Shown here piece by piece: positions 26,017 through 35,252 of a DNA stretch of 49,769 nt (the stretch's first letter is position 1; the number at the start of each line of letters is the position of its first letter). The notes below the pieces were generated by a model. It was not told the DNA's origin. It was given only the letters and a program-made list of their open reading frames with translations, and made no database searches. The DNA comes from Hyphomicrobiaceae bacterium (GTDB lineage: Bacteria > Pseudomonadota > Alphaproteobacteria > Rhizobiales > Hyphomicrobiaceae). Location of the stretch: NCBI GenBank assembly GCA_022844225.1, contig JALHMC010000030.1:1-49769 (forward strand). The letters are read 5' to 3'. Position numbers and translations under genes: made by a program.

Positions 26017-26122
26017 GGTGCGCGAGCCTTGGGTGAGGGCGGGAGGGCAGCAACCCTGATCCGCAGCGTGCGGGCAAGTCGAGTGTCCGAATCTGCTTCT
26101 GCTGAATCGACGTGCGCCGGTC

Positions 26123-26875
26123 TTACACCCTTCGCTCGAGCGCCGCCCTGGTCAACTCGCCCAGGCTCGTTTTCTGCTGACCCGAGCCATCGAAATTGGC
26201 CGGATCGAGCCAAGTCTCGTAGGCCTCCTTCAACTTCGGCCAGTCGTCGTCGACCATGGCGAACCACGTCGTATCCCGCGTGCGCCCCTTCACGATGACG
26301 GCGCGGCGGAAGTGGCCCTCGTAGGTGAAGCCGAAGCGCTCGGCGGCACGCCGGGAGGGCGCATTGAGCGCATCGCACTTCCACTCGAATCGCCGGTAGC
26401 CCAGATCGTCGAAGACATACTTGGCGAACAGGAAGTTGGCTTCGGTCGATACGGCCGATCGCGAAATAGCGGGCCCCCAGTAGATGCTTCCGGTTTCGAT
26501 GCAGCGGTGCTCCGGCGTGATCCGCATCAGGGTCTGGCGGCCTTCACAGCGTCCCGTCCGCTTGTCGATCACGGCGAAGACGAGCGGATCTTTCGACGCC
26601 TCGGCTTTGGCGAGCCACGCATCCATGTCGCCGAGCGAGGCGGGCGGCTCCTCGAACAAGTATCGAAAGCGGCGCGCCGCATCGGGTGGCGTAGAGGCGG
26701 CGTAAAGCTCGTCCCGATGCCGCTTGGCGTCGATCGGCTCGAGGCGGCAGTACTGCCCGTCGAGCACGATGCGCTCCGGCCGCGGCGCGGGGGCCGGATC
26801 GACGTGGGGTCCGATCGGGAGGCCCGTCGCCGCGTCGATCTCCTGCGGGATCTGGCCGTCGTGGATGGAGTTCAC
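26123..26875 (-). CDS. GNAT-family N-acetyltransferase (RimJ/RimL type)
   Basis: A 250-residue acetyltransferase. After ~35 Pro-rich residues the GNAT fold starts (RIVLDGQYCRLEPIDAKRH). The core contains ETGSIYWGPAISRS and the acceptor-side strand YRRFEWKCDALNAPSRRAAERFGF, here split as YRRFEWKCDALN and APSRRAAERFGFTYEG, as in RimJ/RimL-like enzymes acting on protein N-termini or small amines. The start is GTG 26875, overlapping the stop of the upstream SDR gene (GTGA), so translation is coupled. Substrate unknown. Confidence 0.88.
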   Translation of the reverse strand: MNSIHDGQIPQEIDAATGLPIGPHVDPAPAPRPERIVLDGQYCRLEPIDAKRHRDELYAASTPPDAARRFRYLFEEPPASLGDMDAWLAKAEASKDPLVFAVIDKRTGRCEGRQTLMRITPEHRCIETGSIYWGPAISRSAVSTEANFLFAKYVFDDLGYRRFEWKCDALNAPSRRAAERFGFTYEGHFRRAVIVKGRTRDTTWFAMVDDDWPKLKEAYETWLDPANFDGSGQQKTSLGELTRAALERRV

Positions 26876-27624
26876 AGCGCAAATCCCCCGTCCACGAAGA
26901 ACGACTGGCCTGTCGTGAAGGCGCTCTCGTCGGAGGCGAGGTAGACGGCAACGTGCGCCACCTCCTCGGCGGTACCGAGGCGGCCCATCGGTTGGCGATC
27001 GATGAACATCTGCCGCGCTTTCTCGGTGCTGCCGACTTCGCGCCCGAGTGCTGCAATACGATCATCCAGCGAGGGCGACTGGATCGTACCCGGGCAGATG
27101 CAGTTGCAGCGCACGCCCTTCTTGATGAAGTCGAACGCCACGGCTTTGGTGAGGCCCACGACCGCCGCTTTGGTCGCCGTATAGACGTAGCGGTTGGCGA
27201 CCGCCTTCGACGGCCCTGCGCCCGAGGCCATATTGATGATCACGCCTTTGCCGCGCTCCACCATGCCGGGAAGGAACGCCTGGATGCCGCGGTGCATCGA
27301 CTTGACGTTGAGGTCGAACGAGAAATCCCAGTCCTTCTCCGAGCAGTGCAGTGCATCGCCGTGATGTACGAAGCCGCCGCAGTTGAAGAGGATGTCGACC
27401 GGCCCCACGCGTTTCGCCATGGCGTTGACGGCGTCGGTATCCAGCAGATCGAGCTTCAGGCACTCGGCGATTCCGGCCTCCTTGAGACCTTGCATCCGGC
27501 CCTCGTCGAGGTCGGTGGCGATGACGCGGGCGCCCTCGCGCGCGAAGGCCAGCGCCGTCGCGCGGCCGATTCCCGCGCCGGAGGCCGTACAGAATGCCGT
27601 CTTGCCCTTCAGCCTGTCGGCCAT
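26872..27624 (-). CDS. SDR oxidoreductase, 3-hydroxybutyrate dehydrogenase (BDH2/DHRS6)-like
   Basis: A 250-residue classical short-chain dehydrogenase. The NAD-binding motif is TASGAGIGRA (~14-23) with an acidic residue after strand 2 (ATDLD), indicating NAD preference. The structural motif is NCGGF where N-A-G is usual. The catalytic set is S in NMASGAG and Y-x3-K in YTATKAAV. Segments such as HCSEKDWDFSFDLNVKSMHR strongly resemble BDH2/DHRS6. The ATG is at 27624. It is coupled to the acetyltransferase gene. Oxidation of 3-hydroxybutyrate or a related hydroxy acid is the best guess. Confidence 0.87.
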   Translation of the reverse strand: MADRLKGKTAFCTASGAGIGRATALAFAREGARVIATDLDEGRMQGLKEAGIAECLKLDLLDTDAVNAMAKRVGPVDILFNCGGFVHHGDALHCSEKDWDFSFDLNVKSMHRGIQAFLPGMVERGKGVIINMASGAGPSKAVANRYVYTATKAAVVGLTKAVAFDFIKKGVRCNCICPGTIQSPSLDDRIAALGREVGSTEKARQMFIDRQPMGRLGTAEEVAHVAVYLASDESAFTTGQSFFVDGGFAL

Positions 27625-27837
27625 GGCACTGTCTCCCGTGTCTGAACCGTTTGTTGCAGTCTATACGGCGTCGGCACCCGAGGCGAAGCGGCTTCGCAGG
27701 CCGGACTGGGGCTGCTGCGCAACGCTCGCTGCCGAAACGGCGGGGATAACCACGAGCATCGCGTTTTACCGTTGGCGCAAGCGGTCGGTGTCGATCATCT
27801 GCGGTTGTAATCCTCAACGGTTCTAGGAGATTCAGCC

Positions 27838-28173
27838 ATGCTGCGCCCGACCATCCTGATGAGCACTGTCGCGCTCGCATCCGTCCTCTCGCTGTCCGCC
27901 ACCGACGCCGCTCTCGCACAAGGCAAGAAGGGCGCTGCGCCGGTCTGTGTGAACAAGGCCGCCAGCGGCACCAACACCACGAAGGACGGTGCCATGTTCC
28001 AGGCTTGGGAGGCTGTTCTCCAAGCGACCGATTGGGGCTCTTGGGCGTCGTTCATGACCTCGAGCGGCAAGATCGGCACCGCCCCGGGCTACAAGGTATC
28101 CCAGGTCAAATCGAAGTGCGGCCCCGGCGGTCTCGGCTTCAATTGCAAGATGCAGGCGAGGCTCTGCAAGTAG
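27838..28173 (+). CDS. Small secreted protein, conserved hypothetical
   Basis: A 111-residue protein with a signal peptide (TILMSTVALASVLSLSATDAALA split around the h-region, cut near ALAQ). The mature part has four cysteines, a Trp-rich stretch (FQAWEAVLQATDWGSWASFM) and a closing PGYKVSQVKSKC-x8-NCKMQARLC. The ATG has TAGGAG seven bases upstream. It seems a periplasmic disulfide-containing protein of a type common in alphaproteobacteria, with no function that I can assign. Confidence 0.75.
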   Translation: MLRPTILMSTVALASVLSLSATDAALAQGKKGAAPVCVNKAASGTNTTKDGAMFQAWEAVLQATDWGSWASFMTSSGKIGTAPGYKVSQVKSKCGPGGLGFNCKMQARLCK

Positions 28174-28231
28174 GCTCGACGGAACCCATTCCCCCACCGC
28201 GCGCTTCCTGGCGGCAGTGGTGGGAGTGCGG

Positions 28232-29365
28232 ATGATGCGCAGGAGAAGGGTTGAACGAGGTGCACGGACGTCGCCCCCCCGGGCGGCAGCCGTGTTTTGG
28301 CTGGTAGGGGCTCTGATCCTCGCGTTGATGCTGGCGGCGTGGCAAGCGCGCGCCGCATTGCTGATGGCCTTCGCGGCCGTCATTTTCGCCACGATGCTGC
28401 TGGCCGTTTCGAGACCATTGAATGCGCGACTTGGCCTGCCACGCGCACTGACGGTGCCAGTCGCCGCGATCTTGCTGTTGGCGCTGCCGCTCGTCGGGTT
28501 CATTTTGATCGGGCCCGAACTCCAAGCGCAGCTCAGCGCCTTCGCAGAGGCCGTGCCGGCAGGCATCCGGTCCATTGAGCAAAGGTTCGGTATCAGTTTT
28601 GAAGAGCTGCTGAAAGACGCCACCGGAACGAGCGCGGCCAATGGGAACGATGGAAGCCGCGATCTGATCGCGGATGGCATTCGCCTGGCGCGAATGGTCG
28701 TGAGCCAATTGGGTATGGCTGGCAGTTTCGTCCTGAGTGCGATCGCCGGCTTGCTCGTGGTGGCCGTCGGAGGAATTTACGTCGCGTCCGATCCAGACCG
28801 CTACCGTCGTGGCATCGTTCAACTCGTCCCTAAAAGGCATCAGGACAAGATGAATGGCGCAATCGGTGCTTGCGGCCATGCGCTCGAGCGCTGGCTCCGC
28901 GCGCAATTCGCGGCGATGGTCGCGGTAGGCGTGCTCACTGGCGTGGGCGCTTGGCTGATCGGGTTGCCCGCTCCGCTCGCCATAGGGGTGATCTCCGGCA
29001 TCCTCGAGTTCTTTCCCATCATCGGACCCTGGCTCGGCGCGGTGCCAGTGCTGCTGCTGGCCGTCGGTCAGGGAATGCAAGCCATCGTGCTTGCGGGCCT
29101 TTTGCTCCTGGTCATCCAGCAGCTCGAAGCGAACGTCATCACGCCGATCGCGCAAGATGCGATGGTCGAGATCCCACCGTTCCTCGTGCTCTTTGGGTTG
29201 ATCGCGTTCGGGCTCGTCTTCGGGCTCGTCGGAGTGCTCGTTGCCGGGCCGCTGACCCTCGTCGCCTATGTTCTGGTCAAAGAACTGTACGTAAAGGACG
29301 CACTCGGCAAGGACCAGCGGTCGCCATCGACAGTCAAGGCCTCATCGACGACTGATCAGCCGTGA
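28232..29365 (+). CDS. AI-2E family (PerM-type) transporter
   Basis: A 377-residue membrane protein of the AI-2E/PerM exporter family. It has paired N-terminal helices (WLVGALILALMLAAWQAR region and ALLMAFAAVIFATMLLAVS), a soluble loop at ~95-170, then a C-terminal helical bundle containing the family motif GVISGILEFFPIIGPWLGAVP and the LPAPLAIGV turn. ATG 28232 is chosen for GGAG five bases upstream; GTG 28217 is in frame but weaker. The family exports diverse small molecules or ions, and autoinducer transport should not be assumed. Confidence 0.88.
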   Translation: MMRRRRVERGARTSPPRAAAVFWLVGALILALMLAAWQARAALLMAFAAVIFATMLLAVSRPLNARLGLPRALTVPVAAILLLALPLVGFILIGPELQAQLSAFAEAVPAGIRSIEQRFGISFEELLKDATGTSAANGNDGSRDLIADGIRLARMVVSQLGMAGSFVLSAIAGLLVVAVGGIYVASDPDRYRRGIVQLVPKRHQDKMNGAIGACGHALERWLRAQFAAMVAVGVLTGVGAWLIGLPAPLAIGVISGILEFFPIIGPWLGAVPVLLLAVGQGMQAIVLAGLLLLVIQQLEANVITPIAQDAMVEIPPFLVLFGLIAFGLVFGLVGVLVAGPLTLVAYVLVKELYVKDALGKDQRSPSTVKASSTTDQP

Positions 29366-29408
29366 GAGAAGTTCGGATCGCCGAAAGCGGCAGACGGCTA
29401 CCGCCGCC

Positions 29409-29924
29409 CTAGCGCTCGGGCCTGAACAGCTTCTCGCGATCGAGCGGTTTCTCAGATTTCGAGGCCGACCACCAGCCGACATTAGGCTGCGCGGCGCGCG
29501 TGGCCGTCGAATAGTTACCGGCCAGCACTTGGTTCAAATCGCGCTTGATGACCGCGGTTTGCCCTTCCGAGCAGTAGTCCGCATCGGTGGCGATCCCTTT
29601 GGCAACCTTGGCGACGGTGAAATCGTAGCTCTGCTCGGCCTTGGCACGCTGATCGGGGGCCTGCTGAGCCTCGAATGCTAGGTAGGACTGACGCAGCTCA
29701 TTGGCATTGAACACGTAGCCACAACGCTGCGCCCGCGCGGCTGTCGTGCCAACGTGGAGTGCGCGGTCGGTCGCCGTCTCCGGAGGAGGCGGCGCTGCGG
29801 CCTGTTTGGGCGCACCGCCGAGCAGCGTTCCCGTGGTGAGACCACTTCCCGACGAGCAAGCACCAAGGGCGAGCGCCACAACGATGCTCGCGATGCGGCA
29901 GGCAATCCCCGAAGTGGTGTCCAT
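29409..29924 (-). CDS. Lipoprotein, hypothetical
   Basis: A 171-residue protein with a lipoprotein signal: hydrophobic IASIVVALALGAC with lipobox L20-G-A-C23. A Pro/Ala-rich stretch (APPPPETAT) follows, then a mostly helical domain with two cysteines (RCGYVF and DYCSEG). The ATG at 29924 has a GGGAG nine bases upstream; in-frame codons further upstream look non-coding. It converges on the AI-2E gene. It is presumably anchored in the periplasm; no known family is recognised. Confidence 0.7.
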   Translation of the reverse strand: MDTTSGIACRIASIVVALALGACSSGSGLTTGTLLGGAPKQAAAPPPPETATDRALHVGTTAARAQRCGYVFNANELRQSYLAFEAQQAPDQRAKAEQSYDFTVAKVAKGIATDADYCSEGQTAVIKRDLNQVLAGNYSTATRAAQPNVGWWSASKSEKPLDREKLFRPER

Positions 29925-30048
29925 GTGCCGTGGCTCCCCCGAGTCCGAACGACCGATTCTTGCCCACGTCGTAGCATGCCGACGAATGGTCCGGTAGGCG
30001 GCCGCAATCAGAGCGGGGGACAAACGGTGTCGGATGCGGCGGTCGTGT

Positions 30049-30801
30049 TCAATCCGCCTGCAGGATGAGGGCAGTTGCCTCGTCAGCCGGAAACAGCAGC
30101 TCAATCTTCAATTCCGCCAGCGCGATGTCCTCGGCCGAACCGAACTGGGCGATGGTGGAGAACAACGAAAGGACCAATTCGCCAACCTGGAACCGTGTCG
30201 TGAAGATCGCTGGAAGCGCTCCGGCCGGATAGTAGGGCGGCGAAATTTCGCACAGCAGCCGATCGGCTACCGCATCGAGGTCTGGGTCGCCGCCGAGATG
30301 CCGGCTCTCGGTTTTCAGCCGGGCCGAGATGTGCGTGGCGACCTCCGTCCAATTCACGATCGCCTGACGGAACGGGCCGTGCGTGAGAAACGCATCCAGC
30401 AGGCTTGCTCCCACCGCGATTCCCGCCGCCCCGAGTAGTCGCTTCGCCGGGTCGTTCAGTGCCACGAGCCGCCAGTGGCGATCGTAGGCGAAGGCGGGAT
30501 AGGGCGCATGTCGAGCGAGGGTCCAATCGACGGCCGCGCGGATCGAGGCCATTTCGGCATCGTCGAGCTCGCGCCGACGATACGCGGCTGCAAAGCCGGC
30601 GGCCTCGAGCAGGGCATTGCGCTCGGGCCGCGGCACGCCGAGGGCTTCAGAGAGTCGGATCACCATGGCGCGTGTGGGATTGGAGCGACCGGTCTCGAGA
30701 AACGCGATGTGGCGCGCGGACACGTCGGCCTCGAGCCCGAGGCGTAATTGACTGAGGCCACGGCGCCGGCGCCAGTCCTTGAGGCTGTCTGCGAAGGGCA
30801 T
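30049..30801 (-). CDS. XRE-family regulator with MmyB-like ligand-binding domain
   Basis: About 250 residues. The N-terminal XRE HTH (LKDWRRRRGLSQLRLGLEADVSARHIAFLE, as segments LKDWRRRRGLSQ and VSARHIAFLETGRSNPTR) is followed from ~95 by an MmyB-like PAS-fold ligand domain with AFAYDRHWRLVALN and RFQVGELVLSLFSTIAQFG. ATG 30801 is favoured by GAGG seven bases upstream; ATG 30822 is also in frame. Such regulators often control the divergent gene, here a small membrane protein 150 bp away. The ligand may be a fatty acid or similar, from work on this fold; this is inference. Confidence 0.87.
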   Translation of the reverse strand: MPFADSLKDWRRRRGLSQLRLGLEADVSARHIAFLETGRSNPTRAMVIRLSEALGVPRPERNALLEAAGFAAAYRRRELDDAEMASIRAAVDWTLARHAPYPAFAYDRHWRLVALNDPAKRLLGAAGIAVGASLLDAFLTHGPFRQAIVNWTEVATHISARLKTESRHLGGDPDLDAVADRLLCEISPPYYPAGALPAIFTTRFQVGELVLSLFSTIAQFGSAEDIALAELKIELLFPADEATALILQAD

Positions 30802-30950
30802 GCGTGATCCTCGAGTGCTCATCCCTGCATCGGCTCACCGAAATCTATAGCGTCCGATGTGGGCTGGCACTTACCTCCCGCGTAATTGGCGCGGTCTCCC
30901 CACGCGCCTAGGTCTGGCTCACCGCAGCAGTTCAAAAAAGGAGACCTCCC

Positions 30951-31382
30951 ATGGTGCATCCTTCAAGCATTCAAACGACACTCAAGCTCGCGTCCACCGC
31001 CGTTGTTGGCGTGGGGCTCGTCCTGGCATTGGCGGCACACCCGGCGACGGCGGGCATCACGACGCTCCTCGCCGACGTTATCTTCTGGCCATTCGACGGC
31101 CAACCGACGCTCGACGCGCCGGCCGCACGTCTGCTCGCGGCGATATCCGGCGGCGTGATGGTCGGCTGGGGCGCTTTGCTCTGGATGGTCGCGACCCGCA
31201 TTCTCCCGTTCGATCCGGCGCTAGCTGCAACCCTGGTGCGAGCCAGCCTTATCGCGTGGTTCGCGGTAGACAGCACGGCTTCGATCCTCGCCGGCGCGCC
31301 GCTCAACGTAGTGCTGAACGCCGTCTTCCTGGCCGCATTCCTGGTGCCGCTGGGAATGCTCGCGGGGAAATCGCCGGCGTGA
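30951..31382 (+). CDS. Small four-helix membrane protein, hypothetical
   Basis: A 143-residue protein with four likely membrane helices (~12-32, ~62-83, ~92-108, ~118-135) and a motif DVIFWPFDGQPTLDAPAARL between the first two. It starts at ATG 30951 behind a clear AAGGAG. It is divergent from the XRE/MmyB regulator and is the obvious candidate target. No function is assigned. Confidence 0.75.
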   Translation: MVHPSSIQTTLKLASTAVVGVGLVLALAAHPATAGITTLLADVIFWPFDGQPTLDAPAARLLAAISGGVMVGWGALLWMVATRILPFDPALAATLVRASLIAWFAVDSTASILAGAPLNVVLNAVFLAAFLVPLGMLAGKSPA

Positions 31383-31400
31383 AGCTGGCTCAGGCGGTAC

Positions 31401-31425
31401 GGGAGCGGCTGTGTGTGCCGCTCCC
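31401..31425. terminator. Strong bidirectional hairpin between convergent genes
   Basis: GGGAGCGGC/GCCGCTCCC is a perfect 9-bp stem with loop TGTGTGT. It lies 18 bp after the membrane-protein stop and 11 bp from the stop of the opposing luciferase-like gene. There is no long T-tract, but placement and stem strength support a terminator for both. Confidence 0.6.
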
Positions 31426-31436
31426 CATTCGCAGGA

Positions 31437-32282
31437 TCAGCTCAGCCCTGCCACCAACTCCGCCAGCTCGTCGAGTTTTCTCAGCGCCGCATCCCGTGGC
31501 GCCGTCGCCATTGCCAACACGGCGCGGTCCATGCCGGCATCGCGGAGTGCGCGGAGCTGATCGATCTCATGTCGCGGGCCGTAGACGCTCATCGGGATAG
31601 AAGCGGGGTCGCGACCTGATTCGGCAACCATCTGCCGGAAGCGCCGGCCGATCTCCAACGGATCCTGATCGCGTCCGCCGATCGGCATCCAGCCGTCGCC
31701 GTACTCGACGGCGCGCCGCGCGCCATAGGGGAATGCCCCGCCGAGAATAATCGGCGGATACGGCTTTTGCACCGGCTTCGGCCAGCACCACATCGGCTCG
31801 AAGTCGACGAACTGCCCATGGTATTCTGCGACGTCGTTGGTCCAGATCGCCTTCATCGCCTCGACCCTTTCGCGCATCAGCGAAAAGCGCGTTTTGAAGT
31901 CGGTGCCGTGACTCGCCATTTCCTCGGCGTTCCAGCCGCCACCTATGCCGAAGATGAAGCGGCCGCCCGACAGGTAGTCGATCGAGGCGACCTGCTTTGC
32001 CGTGTGGATCGGATCGCGCTCGACGACGAGACAGATGCCTGTGGCGAGCTTGATGCGTTTCGTCGTCATCGCGGCGGCGGTCAGCGACATGAATGGTTCG
32101 AGTGTCTGCTTGTAGTGATCCGGCAGCACCGGCCCGCCACCCCAAGGCGACTTGCGGCTGACGGGAATGTGCGTGTGCTCCGGCATCCACAGCGATTCGA
32201 AGCCTCGCGCCTCAACCGCCGCACCGAGTTCCCCCGGCGAAATCGAAGAATCCGTGACGAACATCGAGATGCCGATTTTCAT
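31437..32282 (-). CDS. LLM-class (luciferase-like) flavin oxidoreductase
   Basis: A 281-residue TIM-barrel oxidoreductase of the luciferase-like monooxygenase superfamily, close to the F420-dependent TIGR03619 group. The start is MKIGISMFV at ATG 32282 with GAGGAG ten bases upstream. Typical segments are ARGFESLWMPEHTHIP, TTKRIKLATGICLV, AKQVASIDYLSGGRFIFGIGGGW in two parts and PPIILGGAFPYGARRAVEYGDGW likewise. The cofactor, FMN or F420, cannot be told from sequence by eye. It is 55 bp downstream of an SDR gene in the same direction and probably co-transcribed. Substrate unknown. Confidence 0.86.
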   Translation of the reverse strand: MKIGISMFVTDSSISPGELGAAVEARGFESLWMPEHTHIPVSRKSPWGGGPVLPDHYKQTLEPFMSLTAAAMTTKRIKLATGICLVVERDPIHTAKQVASIDYLSGGRFIFGIGGGWNAEEMASHGTDFKTRFSLMRERVEAMKAIWTNDVAEYHGQFVDFEPMWCWPKPVQKPYPPIILGGAFPYGARRAVEYGDGWMPIGGRDQDPLEIGRRFRQMVAESGRDPASIPMSVYGPRHEIDQLRALRDAGMDRAVLAMATAPRDAALRKLDELAELVAGLS

Positions 32283-32337
32283 GGCCTTGGTACTCCTCTC
32301 GCACTGCAGCCGACCGGTGGATCGGCGGGGTTCGGCT

Positions 32338-33120
32338 TCAATCCCGTCCGGCAATCAGTCCGGCGCCGCGATAGCCGCCATCGACGGCCAGGATTTCGCC
32401 CGTTACGTAGCTCGATTGCACGGGATCGAGCAGGAAGCGCGCCGCGCGTGCGATCTCGATCGGCTCGGCATAGCGCTTCATAGGGATCGTGCGGGCATAG
32501 GTTTTGCGATCCTCGGCGGTGTGGTGCTCGCGCACCATGGGCGTATCGACCGGTCCCGGCGCGATGGCATTGACGCGGATGCCGAGCGGCGCGAGCTCGT
32601 TGGCCATCACCATGGTGAGCGTCATCACACCGCCCTTCGAGGCGCCATAGGCCGACCGATGGAACGAGCCGCGTACGCCGGAGATCGACGCGACGTTGAC
32701 GATAGACCCGCCGGTCTGGCGGTCGCGCATGATCCGTGCGGCGGCGCGCCCCACCATGAAGGTCGCGACCACGTTCAGCTCCAATACACGCCGGAAGTCG
32801 GCAGCGGACGTCTCGAACAGGCTTTTGTTCAAACCCATCCCGGCGCTGTTCAGCACGCCTTGGAGGCCGCCGAAAATGCGCGAAACCTCTGCCACAGCGC
32901 GTTCGACGGCACCTTCGTCGGTCACATCGGCGGCAACGTACTGTATGGTCTTTTTCTCGCCGAGCTGGGATTTGGCATCCGCCAGCGCCGCCTCGTTCTT
33001 ATCGAGCAGGGCGACAGACCAGCCGTCCTCGAGCAGCAGCTCGGCGGTCGCTCGTCCGATGCCCGAGCCGGCGCCGGTGATGAGCACCGACGGCTTCGCC
33101 TGCTTCGCTGCCTTAGCCAC
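32338..33120 (-). CDS. SDR-family oxidoreductase
   Basis: A 260-residue classical short-chain dehydrogenase. Cofactor motif TGAGSGIGRA (~15-24), D after strand 2 (ALLDKNE) suggesting NAD, NSAGMG in place of N-N-A-G, catalytic S in VNVASISG and Y-x3-K in YGASKGGV, then APGPVDTPM. The start is GTG 33120 with AGGAG six bases upstream. It is the first gene of a pair with the luciferase-like oxidoreductase, perhaps sequential steps on an alcohol or ketone. Confidence 0.88.
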   Translation of the reverse strand: MAKAAKQAKPSVLITGAGSGIGRATAELLLEDGWSVALLDKNEAALADAKSQLGEKKTIQYVAADVTDEGAVERAVAEVSRIFGGLQGVLNSAGMGLNKSLFETSAADFRRVLELNVVATFMVGRAAARIMRDRQTGGSIVNVASISGVRGSFHRSAYGASKGGVMTLTMVMANELAPLGIRVNAIAPGPVDTPMVREHHTAEDRKTYARTIPMKRYAEPIEIARAARFLLDPVQSSYVTGEILAVDGGYRGAGLIAGRD

Positions 33121-33351
33121 TGCTGTCTCCTAAGCTTGGTTTCCTCTGGGGCATGATCCGCAGGCGCAGCTGGGGCCGTCAATCGTCAAATCGGTCAGGC
33201 TTGCAACAGGGCTTGCTCAGTCATCGCGTCGAGACGCGCTTGCGTGTCAGTCCGCTAGAAGACATTCTCGCCTCGTGGTCGATGCGAGGCTCGCCGATGG
33301 GAGGGGCGTCGGCGGCCGAGCGACAACGAGAAAATGAGCAGGGAGGTTTGC

Positions 33352-34356
33352 ATGAGGTTGTTTGGTGGTTTGTTGCTCGCGGGCGCCGTGATGACCGGGA
33401 TGGGTCAAACGGCGCGTGCCGAGGTCGCGGAGGTCGTGCTGGGGCAGCAGTTCGGCGCGGTTTACATGCCGCAAATGGTCATGGAGAGCGAGAAGCTCGT
33501 CGAGAAGCATCTCGCGGCCGCTGGGATGGGGCAGGTCAAGGTGCGCTGGGCGCGGCTCGGCGGCCCGGCCGCACTCAATGATGCGATGATCTCCGGAAGC
33601 CTTCACTTTGCAGCACAAGGCGTACCGTCGACCGCGATCATCTGGGATCGCACGCGCAGCAATATCGGCGTTAAGGCTCTGGGCTCGGTCGCCAACAACA
33701 ACATTTGGCTGAACACCAAGAACCCGAACATCAAGTCGCTGAAGGACTTCACCGAGAAGGACCGCATTGCGGTGCCATCGTTGAAAGTTTCGACGCAAGC
33801 CCTGATGCTGCACATGGCTGCGGAGAAACTGTGGGGCAAAGGCAATCACACCAGGCTCGACCACATTACCGTCGCACTGCCTCATCCGGAGGCATTGGCT
33901 GCCGTGACGAGCCCGACGCACGAGATTACCACGCATTTCGCCACGTCCCCCTTCCACGAAGGCGAGATGAAGGCGGGATTACGAACGGTGACAACGGCAA
34001 CCGAGATCATGGACGGTCCGTTCTGCGGCCTCACGTTCACGTCCAACGAGAAGTTCCGCAAGGAGAACCCGAAGGTTTTTGCCGCCGTGTCGAAGGCATT
34101 CGACGAATCCTTCGAGTGGATCAATGCCGACAAGCGTCGCGCCGCCAAGCTCTACATCGAGCTGGCCAAGGAGAAGCGCATGTCGGAGGACGAGCTGAGC
34201 GCGCTCTTCAGCTCGCCCGACATGGAGTTCACCAAGGTGCCCAAGCAGGTCGCCAAAATGATGGAGTTCATGCATCGGGTCGGCATCGTCAAAACGAAGC
34301 CCGAGTCCTGGAAGGACCTGTTCTTCCCCGAGGTCCACAGTCTCCCCGGTAGCTGA
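33352..34356 (+). CDS. ABC transporter substrate-binding protein, NitT/TauT type
   Basis: A 334-residue periplasmic binding protein of the NitT/TauT/SsuA class. The signal peptide is MRLFGGLLLAGAVMTGMGQT, cut near ARA. The mature protein has the family-like QFGAVYMPQMVMESEKLVEKH opening in two parts, then WARLGGPAALNDAMISGSLHFAAQG, split as GGPAALNDAMISGSLHF. ATG 33352 is preferred over ATG 33334 because GGGAGG lies five bases upstream. It starts a three-gene transporter set (binding protein, ATPase, permease). The ligand could be an alkanesulfonate, an amine or an aromatic acid; the sequence does not tell. Confidence 0.88.
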   Translation: MRLFGGLLLAGAVMTGMGQTARAEVAEVVLGQQFGAVYMPQMVMESEKLVEKHLAAAGMGQVKVRWARLGGPAALNDAMISGSLHFAAQGVPSTAIIWDRTRSNIGVKALGSVANNNIWLNTKNPNIKSLKDFTEKDRIAVPSLKVSTQALMLHMAAEKLWGKGNHTRLDHITVALPHPEALAAVTSPTHEITTHFATSPFHEGEMKAGLRTVTTATEIMDGPFCGLTFTSNEKFRKENPKVFAAVSKAFDESFEWINADKRRAAKLYIELAKEKRMSEDELSALFSSPDMEFTKVPKQVAKMMEFMHRVGIVKTKPESWKDLFFPEVHSLPGS

Positions 34357-34454
34357 GAGCGAAACCGCGACGCACGCGCTGGGCCCGATGGTCGGGTCCG
34401 GCGCGGCGCCCGATCCAGACCAAAAGCTGCCATTTCCCTCGGAGCGCGATCGAC

Positions 34455-35252
34455 GTGAACCCGATGCCGCAAGCACTGGCGCCACTCCTCCAGGTGAGTG
34501 GCGTGACACTGCAGTACAAGACCCGCGAACACCTCGTGACTGCGACCTATCGGGTGAGCTTCGATGTGCTTCCATCCGACCGCTTCGTGCTGTTGGGGCC
34601 TTCCGGCTGCGGGAAATCCACGCTGCTCAAGGCGGTCGGTGGGTACATGGCCCCGACCGAGGGCACGCTCAAGCTGAAGGGCCAGACAATCAGGAAGCCC
34701 GGCCCTGATCGTTGCATGGTGTTCCAGGAGTTCGACCAGCTCCTGCCCTGGAAGACGGTCAAGCTCAACGTGATGTTCGGGCTTGAATCGTCAGGCAAGC
34801 TCCGCGGCAAGGCGGCCGAGGAGAAAGCCATGCAATACATCGAGAAGGTGAACCTCACGAAATTTGCAGACAGCTACCCCCACACGCTTTCCGGCGGCAT
34901 GAAGCAGCGCGTCGCCATTGCCCGCGCCATGGCCATGGAGCCCGACATATTGCTGATGGACGAGCCATTCGCGGCGCTCGACGCCTTGACGAGGCGTAAG
35001 ATGCAGGAAGAACTGCTCCAGCTGTGGGACGATACCAGGTTCACGGTGTTGTTCGTCACGCACTCGATTCCCGAGGCTGTATTGATCGGCAACCGCATCC
35101 TGCTGCTGTCGCCACATCCCGGTCAGGTCAAGGCTGAACTCAACAGCGACGGTTCTGATCCCGCGGATGCTTCGGGTGCCAAGCTCTCTGACCGGATCCA
35201 CAACATGCTGTTTGCCGAGCAGGTCGAGGAAACGGGAGCGCACGTGTCATGA
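34455..35252 (+). CDS. ABC transporter ATP-binding protein, NitT/TauT type
   Basis: A 265-residue ABC ATPase. Walker A GPSGCGKSTLL, Q-loop VFQEFDQLLPWKT, signature LSGGMKQRVAIARA, Walker B ILLMDEPFAALD and H-loop FVTHSIPEAV are complete. It belongs to the SsuB/TauB class. The start is GTG 34455 or ATG 34464. Its stop overlaps the permease start (ATGA), so the two subunits are translationally coupled. Confidence 0.92.
   Translation: MNPMPQALAPLLQVSGVTLQYKTREHLVTATYRVSFDVLPSDRFVLLGPSGCGKSTLLKAVGGYMAPTEGTLKLKGQTIRKPGPDRCMVFQEFDQLLPWKTVKLNVMFGLESSGKLRGKAAEEKAMQYIEKVNLTKFADSYPHTLSGGMKQRVAIARAMAMEPDILLMDEPFAALDALTRRKMQEELLQLWDDTRFTVLFVTHSIPEAVLIGNRILLLSPHPGQVKAELNSDGSDPADASGAKLSDRIHNMLFAEQVEETGAHVS

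Noticed and set aside
24476..26077. Open frame of over 500 codons overlapping the MFS gene on the same strand
   Set aside because: Low-complexity Arg-rich translation; the other frame encodes a clear 14-helix transporter.
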